The notes below the pieces were generated by a model. That model saw only the letters and a list, made by a program, of their open reading frames with translations, ran no database searches and was not told the origin of the DNA. From Polynucleobacter sp. AP-Titi-500A-B4 (GTDB lineage: Bacteria; Pseudomonadota; Gammaproteobacteria; Burkholderiales; Burkholderiaceae), in assembly GCF_018688095.1 (NCBI RefSeq), contig NZ_CP061311.1, forward strand, positions 618,861 through 682,860: 64,000 nt of DNA. The letters run 5' to 3'. This document shows, piece after piece, positions 42,922-51,615 of the stretch (position 1 is the first letter of the stretch; every line of letters starts with the position of its first letter). The translations under genes were made by a program, and so were the position numbers.

Positions 42922-43677
42922 ATGTCTTTACGCCTAACTACTTTATTTTCATCACTACTGCTATTTGCAAATTTGACATTTGCACAGGGCGCAACGGTTG
43001 CCGTTGCTGCAAATATGAAAGATGCTTTTGGTGAGATTGCCAGTGCTTTTAAGGCAACCGGTAAAGCTGAGATGAGAGTAGTTTATGGTTCATCGGGTAA
43101 CTTCACTGCGCAAATTATGAACGGCGCACCATTTAATCTCTTTATTGCTGCTGATGAACGTTTCCCGCTCGAGCTTTATAAAAACGGCAAGACAATGAAT
43201 GAAGGTTCTGTATATGCTATCGGCAAACTTGCTCTGATTGCGAAAACTTCTTCTGGCATTGAGCTGCACGATAGCAAAACAGAAATTAGCAATGCCATCA
43301 TGAAGGCAAACAAGATTGCCATCGCAAAACCGGAGTTGGCTCCTTACGGAAAAGCTGCTATGGAGTATCTCAAGGCGGAAGGTTTATGGGATCTAGCAAA
43401 AGATAAGCTGGTCTATGGAGATAACATAGGGCTTGCCACCACTTATGTTGTCACTGGTGCCGCTGATATTGGATTTACTGCCTTATCTTTGGCTAAGTCA
43501 CCAGAGGTCACAAAAACAACCCGTTTTGTATTGCTGAGCAGTAAGTTATATGAGCCCATTCAGCAAAGAATGGTCTTAATCAAAGGTGCTCCGCAAGAGG
43601 CGCAAGATTTATATCTATTTATGCAGGGTCAACAGGCTAAGTCCATTTTGCAAAAATACGGTTACACCACACCTTAG
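42922..43677 (+). CDS. modA: Molybdate-binding periplasmic protein
   Basis: A 251-residue receptor with a signal peptide ending FAQGA. VAVAANMKDAFGEIASAFK, YGSSGNFTAQIMNGAPFNLFIAADERFP and GAADIGFTALSLAKSP are ModA family blocks, with the expected oxyanion-binding serines. ModB and ModC are not adjacent. It follows the regulator by 34 bases, so these two form a plus-strand unit facing tupA-mop. Confidence 0.9.
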   Translation: MSLRLTTLFSSLLLFANLTFAQGATVAVAANMKDAFGEIASAFKATGKAEMRVVYGSSGNFTAQIMNGAPFNLFIAADERFPLELYKNGKTMNEGSVYAIGKLALIAKTSSGIELHDSKTEISNAIMKANKIAIAKPELAPYGKAAMEYLKAEGLWDLAKDKLVYGDNIGLATTYVVTGAADIGFTALSLAKSPEVTKTTRFVLLSSKLYEPIQQRMVLIKGAPQEAQDLYLFMQGQQAKSILQKYGYTTP

Positions 43678-43765
43678 TTCGTTTTTATGCGCCTCACTTT
43701 GTTTTAGATCAAGCCCCAAGACCCCAAAAGGCTGCATGATTCATTGAATGCATGCGCTATTTCAT

Positions 43766-43785
43766 GAATGATATTCATTCTCATT
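43766..43785. promoter_or_regulatory. Fur-box-like site upstream of feoA
   Basis: The inverted arms GAATGA and TCATTC (43766-43780) and the overlapping AATGATATTCATTCTCATT resemble Fur-box sequences. The site lies about 45 bases upstream of the feoA start, in the expected promoter region of a ferrous-iron importer. Confidence 0.6.
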
Positions 43786-43827
43786 TGAAGATATAATGGG
43801 TTATCAGCTAGCTAAAAAGCATATTGA

Positions 43828-44073
43828 ATGAATTTAGATCAGGTCGACCTTGGCAACCTCTATCGGGTGAGTGAAGTCAATGCTCCCAAAGGTGCCCCTC
43901 AAATTAAGGGGCAGTTAGAAGATATTGGCTTTCTGCCTGGTGAGCAGGTGACCTTGCTTCGCAAGGGCCTGTTGAAAAAAGGCCCATACCTAGTCAGGGT
44001 CGGCGCATCCACATTTGCATTACGTCAATCTGAAGCTCGCATGATTGAGGTTGAGTTAGTCACGCATGCCTGA
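43828..44073 (+). CDS. feoA: Ferrous iron transport protein A
   Basis: An 81-residue cytoplasmic SH3-like protein that works with FeoB. IKGQLEDIGFLPGEQVTLLRKG and SEARMIEVE are FeoA core elements. It overlaps feoB by 8 bases, so the two are translationally coupled. A Fur-box-like site lies upstream. No feoC is present after feoB. Confidence 0.93.
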   Translation: MNLDQVDLGNLYRVSEVNAPKGAPQIKGQLEDIGFLPGEQVTLLRKGLLKKGPYLVRVGASTFALRQSEARMIEVELVTHA

Positions 44074-45979
44074 ATCCACCGTTCATTTTTTCCCTAGTGA
44101 GCCAATAGTTGCTTTATTGGGTAATCCCAATTGCGGAAAAACAGCTTTATTTAATTTACTCACTGGTAGTCGTCAAAAGGTTGCTAATTATTCTGGTGTG
44201 ACGGTTGAGCGCAAAGAAGGGCGACTCTCGCTAGAGTCTGGAAAAAATATTCGCATCTTAGATTTGCCAGGTGCTTATAGTCTTTATCCAAGATCTTTGG
44301 ATGAGCGCGTTACTTGTAATGTCCTATTGGGTAGAGCAGAGGGGGAGAAGCGCCCCGATCTAGTCTTGTGCATTTTGAGCGCTATGAATCTGCGCCGTAA
44401 TCTACGCCTTGTACTAGCAGCGAAGCGTCTGGGATTACCGTGTGTTGTAGTGCTCAATATGCTCGACATCGCTAAACGTCAAGGCTTGCAGATTGATACC
44501 GCTGCGCTCTCAAACGAATTGGGCTTACCAGTGCTTACGAGTGTGGGTATTCATTCTGATGGTGCCGATGGTATTAAGCAATTCTTATCCGATTTAGATT
44601 GGCGCAACCTCAATGGTATGCGCACAGGCACCAGTGACGCTACCTTAGAGAATGTAGCCTCGCATATTGCCCATGCAGAATCCGATAACGTGCAAGTGCA
44701 GCGCATTTTGCAGAATCTGGGCCTTGATCAAATCATTCCAGATCAATTGAGCGATCGATTGGATGCCGTATTACTGCACCCCGTATTTGGCCCATTGATT
44801 TTAGTCGCCTTGCTCTTTTGTATTTTCCAAGCCGTCTTTAGTTGGGCGACCTTCCCAATGGAGCTCATCAAAACTTCGATTGAATATCTTGGCGCGCAAA
44901 TTGGCGATGTCTTACCCGATACTTGGTTGCGAAGTCTGTTGATTAATGGCATCTTGGCAGGACTGGGCGGAGTTGTCATCTTCTTGCCCCAGATCTTGAT
45001 TCTGTTCTTCTTCATTTTATTGCTGGAAGAATCTGGTTATTTGCCGAGAGCTGCTTATCTCTTAGATCGTGTCATGGGTTCGGTCGGCTTATCAGGACGC
45101 TCATTCATCCCCTTGCTCTCAAGCTTTGCCTGCGCCATCCCCGGAATTATGGCAACGAGGAGCATTTCTAATGCACGCGATCGCCTCGTCACGATTTTGA
45201 TTGCCCCGATGATGACTTGTTCGGCACGTCTACCGGTTTATGCTTTATTGATCTCTGCGTTTATTCCAGAGCAGAAGTTGTGGGCTGGCATCGATTTGCA
45301 AGGTCTAGTGCTGTTCTTGTTGTACCTGGCAGGCATCATTGGTGCCATGGCTGTTGCCTGGGTGCTGAAGCGCTTTACAAGTGAGCAGTTCAGAATGAAT
45401 GCACTCATGATGGAGTTGCCAAGCTATCACTTGCCACGTTTAGGCAATCTTGCAATCAGCCTCTGGCAGCGCGCAGAAATTTTCTTGCGTCGTGTGGGTG
45501 GCATTATTTTGATCATGACGATTGCGCTGTGGGTTCTATCCAGCTTTCCACTGCCACCAGAAGGCGCAACTGGTTCACCGATTCAATATAGTTTTGCTGG
45601 AGTGATAGGGCAGTCTTTAGCTTATGTGTTCTCACCCATAGGATTTAACTGGCAGATCAGTATTGCCTTAGTGCCTGGTATGGCTGCGCGTGAAGTAGTG
45701 GTTAGTTCACTGGCAACGGTTTATGCCTTATCTAGCTCGAGTGCTGATGCGGCAGATGCCTTGATTCCATTAATTTCCAGTGGTTGGTCTTTGGCCACGG
45801 CACTCTCTCTGTTGGCTTGGTTTGTTTTTGCACCTCAGTGCCTTTCAACCATTGCAGCGGTGAAGCGTGAAACGGGCGGTTGGAAAATCCCAGTGATTAT
45901 GCTGAGCTACTTGTTCGGATTAGCTTATCTTGCTTCCTTTATCACCTATCGCTTAGCCATTTTCTTGGGCTTAGGTTAA
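44066..45979 (+). CDS. feoB: Ferrous iron transporter FeoB
   Basis: A 637-residue Fe(II) transporter with an N-terminal G domain. GTPase motifs are GNPNCGKT (19-26), DLPGAYSL and NMLD; the membrane domain from about 230 contains the Gate repeats with cysteine- and serine-rich PMMTCSARLPVYALL and LVPGMAAREVVVSSLATVYA. It is shorter than Escherichia coli FeoB (773 residues) but similar to many betaproteobacterial versions. It imports ferrous iron across the inner membrane. Confidence 0.94.
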   Translation: MPESTVHFFPSEPIVALLGNPNCGKTALFNLLTGSRQKVANYSGVTVERKEGRLSLESGKNIRILDLPGAYSLYPRSLDERVTCNVLLGRAEGEKRPDLVLCILSAMNLRRNLRLVLAAKRLGLPCVVVLNMLDIAKRQGLQIDTAALSNELGLPVLTSVGIHSDGADGIKQFLSDLDWRNLNGMRTGTSDATLENVASHIAHAESDNVQVQRILQNLGLDQIIPDQLSDRLDAVLLHPVFGPLILVALLFCIFQAVFSWATFPMELIKTSIEYLGAQIGDVLPDTWLRSLLINGILAGLGGVVIFLPQILILFFFILLLEESGYLPRAAYLLDRVMGSVGLSGRSFIPLLSSFACAIPGIMATRSISNARDRLVTILIAPMMTCSARLPVYALLISAFIPEQKLWAGIDLQGLVLFLLYLAGIIGAMAVAWVLKRFTSEQFRMNALMMELPSYHLPRLGNLAISLWQRAEIFLRRVGGIILIMTIALWVLSSFPLPPEGATGSPIQYSFAGVIGQSLAYVFSPIGFNWQISIALVPGMAAREVVVSSLATVYALSSSSADAADALIPLISSGWSLATALSLLAWFVFAPQCLSTIAAVKRETGGWKIPVIMLSYLFGLAYLASFITYRLAIFLGLG

Positions 45980-46103
45980 ATACTCCTACACACACCCACA
46001 CACTTTTTATTTGCTGCACCACCGCATATTTGGCTGCAGTAATATTCCTTTTGTAGTTTTAAAAATCAGCATTTAAGCGAATGCACAAAAAAAGGAGATT
46101 GGG

Positions 46104-47147
46104 ATGAGTTCACGCCGTCAATTTATGAAAACCGCATCAGTTGCTGGCGCTGGTTTGGTAGCGGCCTCTACTATGGGTGTCATGCAAGAAGCTTCAGCAC
46201 ATCCAATGTCGGTATGGGGTGGTGAGCCGTATACAGGCCCACGTGAGATGGTGAAGAACAGCAAGATCCTCTCCATCATGAATTCTGATGGCACAGAGAC
46301 TTTAGGGGCCGTCACTCCAAAGGGTGTAGTTGATGTTCGTGCCGTAGCTAAGAAAATGAAAATTGCAGCGCCGACTACCTTAGATCAGTTATTGCAAGAA
46401 GGTAATGTCGCAGGATTTAATAAAGTTGTGGCTAGTGCAGATAAATCTGGCGTTCCTTACTTAAAAGAATCTGATATTACGTTTGGTCGCTTGTTTAAGA
46501 ACCCTGGAAAGATTATGTGTGTAGGCTTAAACTTCCGTGCGCATGCTGATGAGGTTGGCAGAGGTTATCCACGCGTTCCACCATTGTTTAATAAATACAA
46601 TAACACTCTGGCTGCGCATAACTGCTTACTGCAAATACCTTCGCCATCAGTATCTTACAAGCTTGACTACGAGACAGAGTTGTTAATTGTGGTGGGTAAG
46701 CAAGGGCGTAACATCCCTGAATCTGCAGCCCTTGACTATATTGCTGGGTATTGCACCTCCAATGATTTCACATCACGCGACTTGCAACAAGATTTACCAA
46801 ATGGACAGTGGATGGTGGGTAAGACCTTAGATCAATACGCACCTATCGGGCCTTATTTTGTGACTGCTGATTTGGTGGGTGATCCTAACAACTTAGCAGT
46901 AAAAACTTGGGTCAATGGCGAGCTACGTCAAAACTCCAATACTTCTGACTTTATTCATAACACCCAAAAGATGATCTCCTATATCAGTGCCTACTGGACT
47001 CTAGAGCCGGGCGACATTATCTTTACAGGTACTCCAGAGGGTGTGATTGCGGGTATGCCAAAAGATAAGCAAGTTTGGCTAAAGAAGGGAGACAAGGTAG
47101 TGAGTTATATCGAGAAGCTTGGAGAATTGAAATTTACTTTGGCGTAA
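46104..47147 (+). CDS. Fumarylacetoacetate-hydrolase-family protein with strong Tat signal
   Basis: A 347-residue protein with a clear twin-arginine leader, SSRRQFMKTASVAGAGLVAA, cleaved about QEASA. The FAH domain follows: IMCVGLNFRAHADEVG, the metal-ligand DYETELLIVVG, SNDFTSRDLQ and the FTGTPEGVI end. Conserved acidic residues are in place. It should act in the periplasm as a metal-dependent C-C hydrolase on an unknown diketo acid. AAGGAGA precedes the start. It lies between feoB and a second, leaderless FAH gene. Confidence 0.88.
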   Translation: MSSRRQFMKTASVAGAGLVAASTMGVMQEASAHPMSVWGGEPYTGPREMVKNSKILSIMNSDGTETLGAVTPKGVVDVRAVAKKMKIAAPTTLDQLLQEGNVAGFNKVVASADKSGVPYLKESDITFGRLFKNPGKIMCVGLNFRAHADEVGRGYPRVPPLFNKYNNTLAAHNCLLQIPSPSVSYKLDYETELLIVVGKQGRNIPESAALDYIAGYCTSNDFTSRDLQQDLPNGQWMVGKTLDQYAPIGPYFVTADLVGDPNNLAVKTWVNGELRQNSNTSDFIHNTQKMISYISAYWTLEPGDIIFTGTPEGVIAGMPKDKQVWLKKGDKVVSYIEKLGELKFTLA

Positions 47148-47176
47148 GTTGCGATTCATAGTCAAGCACCCATTAG

Positions 47177-47205
47177 AAAAGCCACCCTAGGGTGGCTTTC
47201 TTTTT
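47177..47205. terminator. Terminator between convergent FAH genes
   Basis: AAAGCCACCCTAG and GGGTGGCTTT form a stable hairpin; T-rich ends lie on both sides, so it likely serves both strands. Confidence 0.87.
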
Positions 47206-47239
47206 ACAGAAGATGACATCTTCTTGGTTGAGGAACTTC

Positions 47240-48127
47240 TTATACGGCTACAAAGGTATTTTCCAGTTTGCCAATACCGCCCATCTCAACCACCACCACA
47301 TCACCATTGACTAAATACTTCGGTGGCTTAAATCCAATGCCGACGCCAACCGGTGTGCCGGTGGCAATGAGGTCACCAGGATAGAGGGTGATACCAGCAG
47401 AGACGGTTGCAATCATATTGGGAATATCAAAGATGAGATCTTTAGTATTGGAGTTTTGACGTAGCTCGCCATTAACCCAACATTTCACAGAAATATCTTC
47501 GGCATTAACCTCATCTGCTGTCACAACCCAAGGGCCCATGGGGCAGAAGGTGTCAAAACTTTTGCCAAGAAACCACTGTTTATGGCGCTGTTGCCAATCA
47601 CGTGCTGTCACATCATTGATGGCGGTATAGCCCCAGACGTGCTTCATGGCATCTGCTTCGCTAATGCCTTTGCCGCCTTTGCCAATCACAATGGTTAGTT
47701 CTGCTTCGTAGTCGATACAAGTAGACACTGCGGTTGGAATGATGACGTTGGTGTTTGGTCCTGTCACAGACTCTGGTGGCTTGGTAAAGAAAATGGCATG
47801 GCTTGGAATATCTTCACCAGGTTTTGCGCTGCCATCAAAACCGCTATTGGAAAACTCTTTAGCGTGCTCATGATAGTTTTTACCAACACAGAAAATATTT
47901 CTTCGAGGTCTTGGAACGGGGGCTAGCAATCGAATATCGCTAAATGCATGAGTAGCTACAGGCTTGGGTAATTTTCCCGCCAGGTCTGATTTGAGAATGG
48001 CAACAATCCCATCTTCACTCACATCAACCCCTAAATCGAGCTCTTGAACAGACTGGCCATCACCGGAGACAATGCCGACGCGAGTCTTTGAAGGTTCTTT
48101 TGCTAAAGAAAATGCTGCGTATTTCAT
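47240..48127 (-). CDS. Fumarylacetoacetate-hydrolase-family protein (leaderless)
   Basis: A 295-residue cytoplasmic FAH enzyme. NIFCVGKNYHEHAKEFS, the metal-ligand DYEAELTIVIGKGGKGISE, INDVTARDWQQRH and GDLIATGTPVGVGIGF are the canonical blocks. Likely activity is hydrolysis of a 2-oxo acid such as an acylpyruvate. Members of this group are often called ureidoglycolate lyase or 5-carboxymethyl-2-hydroxymuconate isomerase. It diverges from the Bug receptor at 48.2 kb, suggesting the two handle the same compound class. Confidence 0.87.
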   Translation of the reverse strand: MKYAAFSLAKEPSKTRVGIVSGDGQSVQELDLGVDVSEDGIVAILKSDLAGKLPKPVATHAFSDIRLLAPVPRPRRNIFCVGKNYHEHAKEFSNSGFDGSAKPGEDIPSHAIFFTKPPESVTGPNTNVIIPTAVSTCIDYEAELTIVIGKGGKGISEADAMKHVWGYTAINDVTARDWQQRHKQWFLGKSFDTFCPMGPWVVTADEVNAEDISVKCWVNGELRQNSNTKDLIFDIPNMIATVSAGITLYPGDLIATGTPVGVGIGFKPPKYLVNGDVVVVEMGGIGKLENTFVAV

Positions 48128-48231
48128 ATTTGCTATCTCCAGTCGGGGTTATGTCTACGCTAACCCTTGTTTATTGTGATGATTCTTGTAGTAGGATAAA
48201 GAGCATAAATCATAACTAAATTAGAGACAAA

Positions 48232-49218
48232 ATGAGACAAAAATACCAACTTAGCCGTTTGCTGGGCTGTATTGCAGCATCTTTTTTGGCAATTTCTGCG
48301 TTTGCTCAGACGCCTGAGGCTTGGCCCACAAAACCGATCACCATGGTTGTGCCGTTTCCTCCGGGTGGAGTAGCTGATGCTGTCGGTAGACCAGTTGCTG
48401 AGGCACTTACTCGTATTTTGGGGCAATCTGTTGTTGTAGAGAACAAGGCAGGTGCTGGTGGCGGCATTGGTATGGCAGCAGTGGCTAAATCAAAACCCGA
48501 TGGTTACACCATCTTGATGGCCTTATCGTCGATTTCCATTATTCCCGAGGCAGACAAAGTTGTCGGGCGCGAACAATCTTTTCAGTTAAATCAACTCAAA
48601 CCGATTGCCCGTTTTACCGCCGATCCAACCGTCTTGGTGGTGCGTGCTGATAGTCCGTGGAAAGATTACAAATCGTTTGTGGCGGCAATGCGCGCCAATC
48701 CTGGTAAGTACAACTTTGGTTCTTCAGGAAACTACGGAACGATGCATGTACCGATGGAGATGCTGAAGTCTTCTGAAAAGTTCTACATGGTGCATATCCC
48801 TTATACGGGGGCAGGCCCAGCAATTGTGGGCCTCCTAGGCGGCCAAGTCGATGCGATTGCTACTGGCCCATCTTCTATCGTGCAGCAGATTAAGGCGGGT
48901 AAGGTGCGTGCTTTAGCTCATTGGGGTGATGGCAGATTGGCCAGCATGCCAGAAGTACCTAGCTTCAAAGAAATGGGCGTGAAGATTGAGTTCTCGCAGT
49001 GGGCAGGATTATTTGTACCAAGCGCCACTCCTGATTACATTACCAACAAACTCCGTGAAGCTGCCAAGCAAGCATCAACGGATGAGCGAGTGCGCTCTGT
49101 GATTAATGGTGCTGGTAGTCCAATTCAATATCTAGATGCCCCAGAATTTAAAGTCTATTGGGATAAAGAATCTGCGCAGATGGGAGAGATTGTCAGAAAG
49201 ATTGGTAAGGTGGAGTGA
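48232..49218 (+). CDS. Bug-family tripartite tricarboxylate transporter receptor
   Basis: A 328-residue periplasmic receptor. The signal peptide ends about SAFAQT; WPTKPITMVVPFPPGGVADA is the Bug motif, and FGSSGNYGTMHVPMEML and VHIPYTGAGPAIVGLLGGQV follow. Its stop overlaps the next start by one base (TGATG), coupling it to the exported class II aldolase. It diverges from a leaderless FAH enzyme. The ligand is unknown but is probably handled by these two neighbours. Confidence 0.92.
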   Translation: MRQKYQLSRLLGCIAASFLAISAFAQTPEAWPTKPITMVVPFPPGGVADAVGRPVAEALTRILGQSVVVENKAGAGGGIGMAAVAKSKPDGYTILMALSSISIIPEADKVVGREQSFQLNQLKPIARFTADPTVLVVRADSPWKDYKSFVAAMRANPGKYNFGSSGNYGTMHVPMEMLKSSEKFYMVHIPYTGAGPAIVGLLGGQVDAIATGPSSIVQQIKAGKVRALAHWGDGRLASMPEVPSFKEMGVKIEFSQWAGLFVPSATPDYITNKLREAAKQASTDERVRSVINGAGSPIQYLDAPEFKVYWDKESAQMGEIVRKIGKVE

Positions 49219-50015
49219 TGAAAAAACTTCTCATTCCCATACTGTTGATTGGCGTGACTTATGCTCATGCCGCGTCTGTGCAGGAGCAGATGGAGCAAGA
49301 TCCTAAGATTAAAGCAGCGATTGAAGAGTTGGTCATTGCGAATCATATTTTGTATGACCAAAACGCTGTTGATGGTTATGGCCACATTAGTGTTCGCAAC
49401 CCCGTCAATCCCAATACTTTCTTTTTAGCAAGAAGCGTCGCCCCTTCGACAGTGAAAGTCGAAGACATTATGGAGTTTGACATGAGTGGTAAGGCGCTGA
49501 ATGGCGATACTCGGGTTGCCTATGGCGAGCGTTTTATACATAGTGGTATTTTAAAAAATCGCCCTGATATCAATTCAGTGATTCATGGGCATGCGCCACC
49601 AATCTTGCCTTATGGTTTAACGGGCACGACGCTCAAGCCGGTGTATCACATGAGCTCCTTCTTGGGTGAGGGCGCGCCCATTTTTGAAATACGCAATTAT
49701 GCAAAACCCAATCCTGATACGGATATGTTTGTGAGCAATGTGGATTTAGGTAATGCCTTATCTCAATCCATGGGATTGCAATATTTTGTCTTGATGCGTG
49801 GACATGGTTACGCAGCTGGTGCAGATTCGATTAAAAAGGCAGTGTTCAGGGCGGTTTATGCGATCCAGAATGCCAGCATTCAGGCGGATGCGATGAAGAT
49901 GGGACAAGTTCAATACCTCACCCCTGGTGAAGCCTCGATTGCACAGGAAACGATCGAAAAAACGATTGGCCGACCATGGCAGCTTTGGTCTGAAAGAGTC
50001 AAGAAAACACAATAA
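49218..50015 (+). CDS. Class II aldolase/adducin-family protein with signal peptide
   Basis: A 265-residue protein of the class II aldolase/adducin family. After a Sec signal peptide (MKKLLIPILLIGVTYAHAA) the domain shows DGYGHISVRNP, FIHSGILKNRPDINSVIHGH (zinc histidines in HGH) and a third histidine in RGHGYAAGA. Bacterial class II aldolases are normally cytoplasmic, so export is unusual. ATG 49218 is coupled to the Bug gene by TGATG with GGTGGAG upstream. The substrate is unknown. Confidence 0.85.
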   Translation: MKKLLIPILLIGVTYAHAASVQEQMEQDPKIKAAIEELVIANHILYDQNAVDGYGHISVRNPVNPNTFFLARSVAPSTVKVEDIMEFDMSGKALNGDTRVAYGERFIHSGILKNRPDINSVIHGHAPPILPYGLTGTTLKPVYHMSSFLGEGAPIFEIRNYAKPNPDTDMFVSNVDLGNALSQSMGLQYFVLMRGHGYAAGADSIKKAVFRAVYAIQNASIQADAMKMGQVQYLTPGEASIAQETIEKTIGRPWQLWSERVKKTQ

Positions 50016-50068
50016 GGCCTTAATCCATTAGCATTGCCAATAATGTAATAAAAATACTAAGAAAGCTA

Positions 50069-50467
50069 ATGATGAACTTTAAAAAACAGACCTATATTTT
50101 GGCCGTGGCACTACTGGGTGCTCCTGGATTAGCGCTTGCCCAATCAGGTGAGAGTACTTATAAGCAGGTATGCGCTGCCTGTCATGGCGCGGGAGTTTTG
50201 AATGCTCCTAAATTTGGAGATAAAGCCAAGTGGGCTCCATTGATTGCGGAGGGACAGGTAACATTGACAGCACATGGTTATGTTGGCGTGAGAGGAATGC
50301 CTGCAAAAGGCGGTAATCCTAACTTAAGCATTGAGGGATTTGCTGATGCGCTGGTCTATATGGTGAATAACTCGGGTGGCAATTGGAAGTCCCCAGATGT
50401 AAAAACCATTGCTGCAATCAATAAAGAAGTAGAAGCACGTAAGGCAGGATTAAATAAGAAGCAATAA
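50069..50467 (+). CDS. Single-haem class I cytochrome c
   Basis: A 132-residue exported cytochrome c. The signal peptide ends LALAQ; haem attaches at C35 and C38 with H39 as ligand (CAACHG), and the methionine ligand is likely in RGMPAKGG near residue 75. It could accept electrons from a periplasmic dehydrogenase. It lies between the exported aldolase and another Bug receptor in one strand run. Two adjacent ATG codons are possible starts. Confidence 0.9.
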   Translation: MMNFKKQTYILAVALLGAPGLALAQSGESTYKQVCAACHGAGVLNAPKFGDKAKWAPLIAEGQVTLTAHGYVGVRGMPAKGGNPNLSIEGFADALVYMVNNSGGNWKSPDVKTIAAINKEVEARKAGLNKKQ

Positions 50468-50548
50468 AGAAGTCAAGATGTAGCCCTAAAGCAGTAGAAG
50501 TCTGAATTGATTTAACAAAAATATAAACAGAGATTACTCGGAGACAAC

Positions 50549-51538
50549 ATGATTCGTTTTCAATCATTACATAAGCAATTTGCTTTTCTTTGGGGTGCTA
50601 TAGCGGCTTCAGTGCTCAGCACCTCTTTGGTATTTGCTCAACCATTCCCCAATAAGCCGGTCAAGATTATTGTGACTGCTGCGCCAGGCGGCACTACCGA
50701 TATTTCATCACGCGCACTGTCTGATATCTTGGGCAAAGAGCTGGGACAAAGCGTGATCGTTGAAAACAAAGCAGGTGGGGCAGGCATCATTGGTATTCAG
50801 GCTTTACTCGCAGCACCTGCTGATGGTTACACCATGGCGATGGGCAATATTGGCCCAAACGCGATTAACTATAGTCTTTACAAGAGTCTTCCATACAAGA
50901 TGGAAGACATGGAGCCGATCACGATTGTGATTGCCAACCCCAATGTATTGGTAGTGAACCCAGAGGTTCCTGCAAAAACAGTTGCTGAGTTAGTTGCTTT
51001 AGCAAAAGCCAATCCTGGTAAATATTCTTTTGCATCTTCAGGTCGTGGTCAATCTATTCATATGTCTGGCGAGTTGTTTAAAACCCAGGCTGGTATCGAC
51101 ATTATTCACGTGCCATACAAGGGCGCTGGTCCAGCATTGGCTGACCTATTGGCTGGACAGACCAGCATGATGGTGGATAACTTACCTAGCTCGATGCAGT
51201 ACATCAAAGCTGGAAAATTACGTCCTCTAGCGGTCACCAGTAAGAACAGGGTTCCCGAGTTGCCAGATGTGCCAACCATGATTCAGTCGGGCTATCCAAA
51301 CTTTGAAGTGACTGCTTGGTTTGGTTTGTTTGTTCCTGCTGGTACACCAAAGCCTGTAATCGACAAGCTCTATGTAGCAGTCAAGAAAGCACTTGATTCT
51401 CCAGAGATTAAACAACGTTGGAAAGATTTGGGTGGTTGGGCGGTAGGTGATACACCAGCAAATACCAAACTCTTTATTGCTGCTGAAAAGAAGAAGTGGG
51501 AGTTGGTTGCTCAGCAAGCCAAAATCGAGGCTGAATGA
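50549..51538 (+). CDS. Bug-family tripartite tricarboxylate transporter receptor
   Basis: A 329-residue periplasmic receptor. The signal peptide ends LVFAQP; NKPVKIIVTAAPGGTTDISS is a slightly divergent Bug motif, followed by SFASSGRGQSIHMSGELF and VHVPYKGAGPALADLLAGQ. The start has GGAGA upstream. It ends in a strong terminator facing the next Bug gene. The ligand is unknown. Confidence 0.92.
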   Translation: MIRFQSLHKQFAFLWGAIAASVLSTSLVFAQPFPNKPVKIIVTAAPGGTTDISSRALSDILGKELGQSVIVENKAGGAGIIGIQALLAAPADGYTMAMGNIGPNAINYSLYKSLPYKMEDMEPITIVIANPNVLVVNPEVPAKTVAELVALAKANPGKYSFASSGRGQSIHMSGELFKTQAGIDIIHVPYKGAGPALADLLAGQTSMMVDNLPSSMQYIKAGKLRPLAVTSKNRVPELPDVPTMIQSGYPNFEVTAWFGLFVPAGTPKPVIDKLYVAVKKALDSPEIKQRWKDLGGWAVGDTPANTKLFIAAEKKKWELVAQQAKIEAE

Positions 51539-51565
51539 TCTAGTCTGAGTAAAGAGCATTCAAAA

Positions 51566-51600
51566 ACAAAAGGGGATCTCAATGAGATCCCCTTTGTTGT
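51566..51600. terminator. Bidirectional terminator between two convergent Bug receptor genes
   Basis: ACAAAAGGGGATCTC and GAGATCCCCTTTGT form a long stem with A- and T-rich flanks on either side. Confidence 0.9.
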
Positions 51601-51615
51601 TGGGTGGCGGGTAAT

